In this document: piece by piece, positions 58,500 through 64,000 of the stretch | How the letters are laid out: the number at the start of each line of letters is the position of its first letter | Numbering within the stretch: position 1 is the first letter of the stretch | NCBI RefSeq assembly: GCF_040409805.1 | Contig: NZ_CP099572.1 | Coordinates: 310,001-374,000 of the forward strand | DNA length: 64,000 nt | Direction of reading: 5' to 3' | DNA from: Polynucleobacter sp. MWH-UH23A | GTDB taxonomy: Bacteria > Pseudomonadota > Gammaproteobacteria > Burkholderiales > Burkholderiaceae | Made by a program: the position numbers and the translations under genes | Notes under the pieces: model-generated | Told to the model about the DNA's origin: nothing | What the model saw: the letters and a program-made list of their open reading frames with translations, nothing else | Databases searched by the model: none

Positions 58500-60119
58500 A
58501 TGACTCAAACAATTAATTACGACTACATCATCATTGGGGCGGGTAGCGCTGGTTGCATGTTGGCAAAGCGCCTAACTGAGAACCCTAATAAGAAAGTATT
58601 GCTCATTGAGGCTGGCAAAAGCGACAACTATATTTGGATTCATATTCCGGTTGGGTATCTCTATTGCATCGATAACCCTCGTGCCGATTGGCGTTTTAAG
58701 ACAGTTGCAGAAAAAGGTCTTAATGGCCGTTCATTGCTATACCCCCGTGGTCGTGTATTGGGCGGTTGCTCATCAATCAATGGCATGATCTATATGCGAG
58801 GTCAGGCTGGTGATTATGAATCTTGGGTGCAGGCAACTGGTGATGATGCATGGTCTTGGGAGAATGCACTCAAACGTTACAAATCTTTTGAGGACTATCA
58901 CAGCTCTGCCAATCAATGGCATGGCAAAGGCGGTGAGTGGACTGTATCGAAACAGCGTCTACGTTGGCCTATCATGGATCGATTTAAGGATGCTGCTGTA
59001 GAAGCTGGCATCCCGGCTTCTGATGACTTTAACCGTGGCGATAATTTTGGAGTGGGTTACTTCGATGTGAGTCAGCGTAAAGGTTGGCGACTCAATACCT
59101 CAAAAGCTTTTTTAAAGGATGCGATGAAGCGAAGTAATTTAACGGTGATTACAGAGGCAGTAGTCACAAAGCTGATCATTGATTCTGATACCAAAAATTG
59201 CAACGGAGTGGAATATCAAAAGAATGGCGCAATTCATCAGTCTTTAATCAATCAAAGTGGCGAAGTCATTTTGAGTGCCGGTGCTATCGGTAGCGTGCAG
59301 ATTTTAGAGCGTTCAGGCATTGGATCTGCTGCGCTTCTAAATAAGTTAGGAATTCCAGTGATGGCAGATTTACCCGGCGTTGGCGAAAATCTCCAAGACC
59401 ATTTGCAACTGCGTATGGTCTATAAAGTCAGTGGTATTAAAACTCTAAACACCAAAGCCAATTCTCTTTTTGGAAAGTTGATGATTGGTTTGGAGTACCT
59501 CTTCAAGCGCTCAGGCCCTATGTCAATGGCACCCTCACAGTTGGGGGCATTTGCCTTTAGCTCATCAGAGCAAAAGAGCGCCAATGTGGAATACCATGTT
59601 CAGCCACTTTCGCTAGAGCGCTTTGGAGAAGATCTGCATTCATTCAATGCATTCACGGCAAGTGTGTGTAATTTGCGACCCACATCACGTGGCAGTGTGC
59701 ATATTGCATCGACTGATCCAGAGGCACCGCCCATCATTAACCCAAATTACTTATCAACCGATGAAGATCGTAAGGTGGCTGCAGAGTCATTGCGCTTAAC
59801 AAGGAAAATTGCTCAGCAGGCTGCGCTCTCACCTTATTGCCCAGAAGAGTACAAGCCAGGCATGCAATATCAATCGGATGATGAGTTAGTCAAAGCGGCT
59901 GGTGACATCGGCACAACGATATTCCATCCAGTGGGTACATGCAAAATGGGCCGCGCTGATGATCCGATGGCAGTATTGGATTCAGAATTGAAGGTGAAGG
60001 GCATAGGAAGATTGCGTGTCGTTGATGCCTCGGCTATGCCGACTATTACCTCTGGCAATACAGCAGCCCCAACGATGATGATCGCGCAACGCGCCGCAGA
60101 ATTACTCACGCGTGAATAG
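58500..60119 (+). CDS. GMC-family FAD-dependent alcohol/choline-type oxidoreductase
   Basis: A 539-residue flavoprotein. The N-terminal FAD motif DYIIIGAGSAGCMLAKRL is followed by LIEAG. LYPRGRVLGGCSSINGMIY near 80 is the GMC signature 1, and GEVILSAGAIGSVQILERSGIG near 255 is signature 2. The catalytic His lies in HPVGTCKMG near 478, and SGNTAAPTMMIAQRAAELL closes the protein. GMC enzymes oxidise alcohols such as choline, glucose or long-chain alcohols. There is no betaine pathway gene nearby, so the substrate is open. The EamA transporter gene overlaps its end by 8 bp and may carry its substrate or product. Confidence 0.87.
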   Translation: MTQTINYDYIIIGAGSAGCMLAKRLTENPNKKVLLIEAGKSDNYIWIHIPVGYLYCIDNPRADWRFKTVAEKGLNGRSLLYPRGRVLGGCSSINGMIYMRGQAGDYESWVQATGDDAWSWENALKRYKSFEDYHSSANQWHGKGGEWTVSKQRLRWPIMDRFKDAAVEAGIPASDDFNRGDNFGVGYFDVSQRKGWRLNTSKAFLKDAMKRSNLTVITEAVVTKLIIDSDTKNCNGVEYQKNGAIHQSLINQSGEVILSAGAIGSVQILERSGIGSAALLNKLGIPVMADLPGVGENLQDHLQLRMVYKVSGIKTLNTKANSLFGKLMIGLEYLFKRSGPMSMAPSQLGAFAFSSSEQKSANVEYHVQPLSLERFGEDLHSFNAFTASVCNLRPTSRGSVHIASTDPEAPPIINPNYLSTDEDRKVAAESLRLTRKIAQQAALSPYCPEEYKPGMQYQSDDELVKAAGDIGTTIFHPVGTCKMGRADDPMAVLDSELKVKGIGRLRVVDASAMPTITSGNTAAPTMMIAQRAAELLTRE

Positions 60120-61029
60120 TTCAAATACAAAAGACCAGTCGGGGTATCAACTACCAATTAGCCATTTGCTGTTGGCTCTGGCTATTGTTGCAGTATGGGG
60201 CACGAACTTTGTCGTGATCAAAATCTCGCTTGAGAGTTTTCCACCTTTTGTATTTGCTGCCTTGCGCTACATCTTTGCGTTTTTGCCAGCAGCTTTATTT
60301 TTGCCAAGGCCAAAAATTTCTTGGACAAATTTATGTGTTTATGGTGTTGCTGTTGGGGTGGGTCAGTTCGGTATTTTGTATTTTGCGATTGATGGCAATA
60401 TTTCTCCGGGCTTAGCCTCCTTGGTGATTCAGACGCAGGTCTTTTTCACAATCGGCTTTGCCATGCTCTTTGCCAAAGAAAGTCTCAAGCTATATCAAGC
60501 GCTTGCCGTGGGGGTAGCCATGACTGGTCTTGGCATTATTGCGGTGCACACAGATTCCACGACAACATTTCTGGGTTTGGCATTAGTAGTCTTTGCGGGT
60601 TTTTCATGGGGTATTGCGAATACGACTAGTCGCCGTGCTGGCACTATCAATATGCTCGCGTATGTTGTTTGGGCTAGTGTTTATGCCATCCCTCCCTTGG
60701 TTTTGATGGCCCTGCTATTTGAGGGTGGCTGGACAGTTGTGAGTAAATCTATTCTGACGGCACCTCTGGGGGCTTGGTTGGGTGTCTTATGGCAATCCTG
60801 GGGCAATACGCTGTTTGGCTATGGCGCTTGGGCATGGCTGTTATCAAAACACCCGGCAGCAGTTGTTGCACCCGCGCCATTATTGGTGCCCATTTTTGGA
60901 ATGGGGGCATCTGCCTATTTTCTGTCTGAGCCACTACCTCCATGGAAGATGGAGGCGGCAGGGTTAGTAATCACTGGCTTAATGGTGAATTTATTTTGGC
61001 CCAGCATTCGTAATCGACTGGCTAAGTAA
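60112..61029 (+). CDS. EamA-family drug/metabolite exporter
   Basis: A 305-residue inner-membrane protein with ten hydrophobic helices arranged as two EamA repeats of five. The first repeat opens with LLLALAIVAVWGTNFVVIKI (conserved W-G-x-N-F), and the second has GLALVVFAGFSWGIANTTSRR near 160. The start is GTG 60112, overlapping the GMC oxidoreductase stop. EamA proteins move amino acids, nucleotide-like or other small metabolites across the inner membrane. The tight coupling suggests a link to the oxidoreductase, but no substrate can be named. Confidence 0.87.
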   Translation: MNSSNTKDQSGYQLPISHLLLALAIVAVWGTNFVVIKISLESFPPFVFAALRYIFAFLPAALFLPRPKISWTNLCVYGVAVGVGQFGILYFAIDGNISPGLASLVIQTQVFFTIGFAMLFAKESLKLYQALAVGVAMTGLGIIAVHTDSTTTFLGLALVVFAGFSWGIANTTSRRAGTINMLAYVVWASVYAIPPLVLMALLFEGGWTVVSKSILTAPLGAWLGVLWQSWGNTLFGYGAWAWLLSKHPAAVVAPAPLLVPIFGMGASAYFLSEPLPPWKMEAAGLVITGLMVNLFWPSIRNRLAK

Positions 61030-61205
61030 ATATAGGAACGGGATAAGGGATCATTTGAGAGATAAGGTCATCAAAATGGCTAATGTAAAACCCTAATACA
61101 AAGCTCTTTTTTTGCAATTGCAATAACAGTAAGATAATCCTTCGTTATGCGTAGTAACTATAAAAAAGTTTTATTTCATTAGTATTTTTTAGTCATGGAG
61201 ACTTT

Positions 61206-62390
61206 ATGAAGATTCGTCATCACATTTTTGCAGTCGCTGCTTCTGCAATTCTTGCAACCGGCGCATATGCTGCCGATATTAAATTAGGTGTATCAGGCCC
61301 ATTTACTGGTGGCTCATCTTCAATGGGCGTGAGCATGCGTGATGGCGTGCGACTTGCTGCAAAAGAAATTAATGCTGCTGGCGGTATCAATGGCAACAAA
61401 ATCGTCTTGATTGAGCGCGATGATGAAGCGAAGAACGAGCGCGGCGTGCAAATTGCGCAAGAATTGATTAACAACGAGAAAGTCGTTGCTACTCTTGGTT
61501 ACATCAACACTGGTGTTGCATTGGCTTCACAGCGTTTTTATCAAGATGCCAAGATTCCTGTCATGAATAACGTTGCTACTGGCTCTGTTATCACTAAACA
61601 ATTTCCCAATGCTGCTGAGAACTATGTTTTCCGTAATGCTGCTGCAGACAATATCCAAGCGCCAATGGTTGCTAAGGAAGCGGTTGAAAAGCGTGGCTTA
61701 AAGAAAGTGGCGATTTTGGCTGACTCTACTAACTATGGTCAGTTGGGACGTGAAGACTTAGAAAAAGCGTTGAAGACATATGGCGTAACTCCAGTAGCCG
61801 TTGAAAAATTCAACATCGGTGACGTTGATATGACTTCTCAGTTGCTCAAAGCTAAGAATGCTGGCGCTGAAGTGATTTTGACTTACGCAATTGGACCAGA
61901 GTTAGCGCAAATTGCTAACGGTATGGCTAAGCTAGGTTGGAAAAAGCCAATGATTGGTAGCTGGACTTTGTCTATGGCTAGCTTCATTGATACTGCTGGT
62001 AAGAATGGTGACGGCGCAACAATGCCACAGACTTACATTCAGACTCCATCAACAACTGCTAAGCGTAAGGCGTTCCAAGAGGCTTACTTAAAAGAGTTCA
62101 AGCCAAAGAACAACAATATCGCTTCTCCAGTTTCTGCTGCTCAAGGTTACGATTCTGTATACCTCTTGGCTGCAGCTATCAAGCAAGCTAACAGCACTGA
62201 GGGACCAAAGATTTTGGCAGCATTGCAAGATCTTAAGACCCCAGTTGATGGCGTTGTGATTACCTACAACAAGCCATTCTCTGCGACTGATCATGAGGCA
62301 ATTAAGGCAAAAGACGTTGTTATGGGCGTAGTTGAAAACGGCCGCGTTGAGTTCTTAAATGCTGAGGATGCAAAGTCTAAGAAGAAGTAA
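61206..62390 (+). CDS. Branched-chain amino-acid ABC transporter substrate-binding protein
   Basis: A 394-residue periplasmic receptor (peripla_BP_6 type). A Sec signal peptide (HHIFAVAASAILATGAYA) ends at about residue 22. The mature chain starts DIKLGVSGPFTGGSS, with KNERGVQIAQELINNEKVVATLG near 75 and NDVDMTSQLL-like hinge sequences near 210. It precedes livH and livM genes, so a branched-chain amino acid or related amide is the likely ligand. GGAG lies 6 bases before the ATG. Two hairpins separate it from the permease genes, allowing higher receptor than permease expression. Confidence 0.87.
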   Translation: MKIRHHIFAVAASAILATGAYAADIKLGVSGPFTGGSSSMGVSMRDGVRLAAKEINAAGGINGNKIVLIERDDEAKNERGVQIAQELINNEKVVATLGYINTGVALASQRFYQDAKIPVMNNVATGSVITKQFPNAAENYVFRNAAADNIQAPMVAKEAVEKRGLKKVAILADSTNYGQLGREDLEKALKTYGVTPVAVEKFNIGDVDMTSQLLKAKNAGAEVILTYAIGPELAQIANGMAKLGWKKPMIGSWTLSMASFIDTAGKNGDGATMPQTYIQTPSTTAKRKAFQEAYLKEFKPKNNNIASPVSAAQGYDSVYLLAAAIKQANSTEGPKILAALQDLKTPVDGVVITYNKPFSATDHEAIKAKDVVMGVVENGRVEFLNAEDAKSKKK

Positions 62391-62401
62391 TTCTTACTAG
62401 T

Positions 62402-62436
62402 TTGCAGCGGAATTTTTAAAAACTTCCGCACTGCAA
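62402..62436 (+). terminator. Hairpin after the substrate-binding protein gene
   Basis: A stem TGCAG-CGGAA pairs with TTCCG-CA-CTGCA, the CA being a bulge. No good T-run follows. It may slow transcription or stabilise the 3' end of the receptor mRNA, with the stronger terminator 16 bp downstream. Confidence 0.5.
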
Positions 62437-62450
62437 CATTTGTACTAACA

Positions 62451-62476
62451 AAGCGCCGCCCAAAAAGCGGCGTTTT
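62451..62476 (+). terminator. Terminator or attenuator between receptor and permease genes
   Basis: CGCCGC (62454-62459) pairs with GCGGCG (62467-62472), extended by flanking AAG/TTT pairing, and is followed by TTTT. It lies between the receptor gene and livH in the same direction, consistent with partial read-through. Confidence 0.75.
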
Positions 62477-62531
62477 GCTTACAATGTCGGATTCTTTAAT
62501 AAAAAGTATTAAAAATAACTAGGCCAATTTT

Positions 62532-63410
62532 ATGGAAATGCTTGCACAAATCCTCTCGAGCGGTATAGCTGTGGGGATGATCTACGCGGTCATCGCTTTC
62601 GGCTTTCAGCTCACCTTTGCTACATCAGGCACATTGAACTTCGGACAGGGTGAGGCCCTGATGTTGGGTGCGCTTGTCGGCTTAACTTGTGTGGATACGT
62701 TCGGTATGAACTACTGGGTAATGATTCCAGTGGTGTGCTTATTCGGTATGTTGCAAGGTAGCTTCGTTGAACTAATCGGCGTGCGTCCTGCGATCAAAAT
62801 TAAATCCGAGTTCGGTTGGATTATGTCGACGATTGCGCTTGGCATTATTTTCAAAAACGTCGCAGAAAATATCTGGGGTCGTGATGCATTACCATTCCCA
62901 GCTCCATTACCAATGGAGCCAATGAATTTCCTCGGTGCGAATATTCTTCCAATGGAAATTTTGGTGGTCGTTGGTGCTTTAGTAATGATGTTATTGGTTG
63001 AGTTCTTCAATCGCAAAACGATTTACGGTAAGGCAGTTGTAGCAACTGCAAATGACCGTGATGCAGCAGGCCTCATGGGCATCAATACCAGCATGGTAAT
63101 CACCTTCTCTTATGCTTTATCTTCTCTAACAGCGGCGTTTGCTGGTGTATTGATTGCTCCTTTAACCTTGACTGGCGCAACTATGGGTGGCGCACTTGGT
63201 TTGAAAGCGTTCGCCGTGGCAATTATTGGTGGTCTTTCAAGTGGCCTTGGCATTATTGTCGGCGGCCTCATTTTAGGAATTGTGGAGACCGCAACCGGTT
63301 TCTATGTATCGACTGGCTATAAAGATGTACCAGGTTTGATTTTGTTATTGCTTGTATTGGCATATAAGCCATCTGGTCTCTTTGGTAAATCTGCAATTAA
63401 GAAAGTTTAA
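62532..63410 (+). CDS. livH: Branched-chain amino-acid ABC transporter permease (LivH)
   Basis: A 292-residue inner-membrane permease of eight or so hydrophobic helices. The N terminus reads ILSSGIAVGMIYAVIAFGFQ, TSGTLNFGQGEALMLGAL is the conserved LivH signature after the first helices, and ANDRDAAGLMGINTSMV near 180 is the EAA-like loop that contacts the ATPase. AVAIIGGLSSGLGIIVGGLILG lies in the second half. It forms the pore with LivM. It starts 141 bp after the receptor gene and 2 bp before livM. Confidence 0.9.
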   Translation: MEMLAQILSSGIAVGMIYAVIAFGFQLTFATSGTLNFGQGEALMLGALVGLTCVDTFGMNYWVMIPVVCLFGMLQGSFVELIGVRPAIKIKSEFGWIMSTIALGIIFKNVAENIWGRDALPFPAPLPMEPMNFLGANILPMEILVVVGALVMMLLVEFFNRKTIYGKAVVATANDRDAAGLMGINTSMVITFSYALSSLTAAFAGVLIAPLTLTGATMGGALGLKAFAVAIIGGLSSGLGIIVGGLILGIVETATGFYVSTGYKDVPGLILLLLVLAYKPSGLFGKSAIKKV

Positions 63411-63412
63411 TA

Positions 63413-64000
63413 ATGAAGAAGTCTCTACTCCCTCTATTAATTGCGATTGCGGCACTCTTTTGTTTGCCTCTGTTTATTCACAACCCTTACTACATTCACT
63501 TAGTAGAAACGATTCTGATCTATACGATTCTCTTGTTTGGTTTAGACATTGTTGTAGGTTATGTAGGTCAGGTATCTTTAGGTCATGCTGCTTTGTTCGG
63601 TATTGGCTCATACACTGCTGGCGTTCTGTATTTCCATTTTGGCTGGACCATTTGGGCAACCTTGCCAGCATCCATCGTCATCACATCTATCTTTGGCGGT
63701 ATCTTGGCATTGCCAGCGCTCAAGGTGATTGGCCCTTACTTGGCGATGGTGACTTTGGCATTCGGAACAATTGCTCAGATTCTGATTAATGAAATGACCT
63801 GGATGACCGAAGGCCCATTGGGCATCAAGATTCCTAAACCAGACATCATGGGCGTGCCCATGACCAAGGCCGAATACTTCTGGTTAGTCTTGGCAGTTTT
63901 AGTTATGTCTTTGGTGGTTGTGGATCGTTTCGTCAAATCGCAAATTGGTCGTGCATTTGAAGCGTTGCGTGATAGCCCGATTGCTTGTGACTGTATGGGT
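63413..64000 (+). CDS. livM: Branched-chain amino-acid ABC transporter permease (LivM), 5' part
   Basis: The reading frame from ATG 63413 is open to the end of the window (196 codons) and continues beyond it. The visible part has the LivM features: FGLDIVVGYVGQVSLGHAALF near 43, ALPALKVIGPYLAMVTLAFGT near 98, and an incipient EAA-loop GRAFEALRDSPIACDCMG near the edge. Six hydrophobic helices are visible. It would pair with LivH in the inner membrane. The ATPase genes livG and livF are expected just downstream. Confidence 0.9.
   Translation, partial: MKKSLLPLLIAIAALFCLPLFIHNPYYIHLVETILIYTILLFGLDIVVGYVGQVSLGHAALFGIGSYTAGVLYFHFGWTIWATLPASIVITSIFGGILALPALKVIGPYLAMVTLAFGTIAQILINEMTWMTEGPLGIKIPKPDIMGVPMTKAEYFWLVLAVLVMSLVVVDRFVKSQIGRAFEALRDSPIACDCMG

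Noticed and set aside
63352..63789. Plus-strand 145-codon frame over the livH-livM junction
   Set aside because: The true livM frame starts at 63413 and is open to the window end with permease motifs; the other frame is Cys/Arg-rich and overlaps livH.

Overview
The window looks like chromosomal DNA of a free-living freshwater betaproteobacterium, most likely Polynucleobacter or a close relative in Burkholderiaceae. This is inferred from the moderate-to-low GC, a Bug-type solute receptor beside an aromatic-acid hydrolase, the cysI-DUF934-cobA sulfite reduction genes, and a branched-chain amino-acid ABC operon. No rRNA or tRNA gene was found to confirm the genus.

Positions 1 to about 33.8 kb hold one tightly packed, AT-rich, plus-strand surface-polysaccharide (O-antigen or capsule) island of about 35 genes, often joined by ATGA or TAATG overlaps. 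The first third (1.3-10.9 kb) matches what is annotated as a 'sporadic carbohydrate cluster': a split transketolase, a HAD protein, an APH-fold kinase, a methyltransferase, two 2-oxoglutarate/Fe(II) oxygenase-like proteins, a small LIC12192-family protein, an epimerase, a UDP-galactopyranose-mutase-like flavoprotein and a carbamoyltransferase. The middle (11-21.6 kb) encodes nucleotide-sugar supply: a nucleotidyltransferase-kinase fusion in the reverse order to HldE, HddA- and HddC-like heptose enzymes, further nucleotidyltransferases, a C-methyltransferase and several SDR enzymes. The last part (21.6-33.8 kb) holds glycosyltransferases, a Wzy-like polymerase, and an initiating module (reductase, PglC/WcaJ-type sugar-1-P transferase, WbpM-type 4,6-dehydratase). 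A Wzz-like chain-length protein and an OafA-type acyltransferase follow on the minus strand. No Wzx flippase is visible in the window.

From 36.7 to 41.8 kb lies an accessory strip. It has a RecT/Red-beta-like annealing protein with a YqaJ/lambda-type exonuclease, divergent from a small HTH regulator across a triple ATTACTA operator-like array. A lipoprotein follows, then a region with five hairpins sharing a GAC loop motif, a 332-residue protein of unknown function, and an orphan boxB-boxA-like element with no rRNA behind it.

From 41.8 to 64 kb the content is core-like: a Ca2+/H+ antiporter; siroheme and sulfite reduction (cbiX, cobA, DUF934, cysI); two small membrane proteins; an aromatic/lactone catabolism pair with a Bug receptor; an HdeD-like protein; a TonB receptor next to a PQQ sugar dehydrogenase and a diheme cytochrome; and an acyltransferase. 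A RelBE locus follows whose toxin carries an in-frame amber codon, then darP, a second toxin-antitoxin locus with a doubtful toxin start, a GMC oxidoreductase, an EamA transporter and the start of a liv ABC operon that runs off the end.
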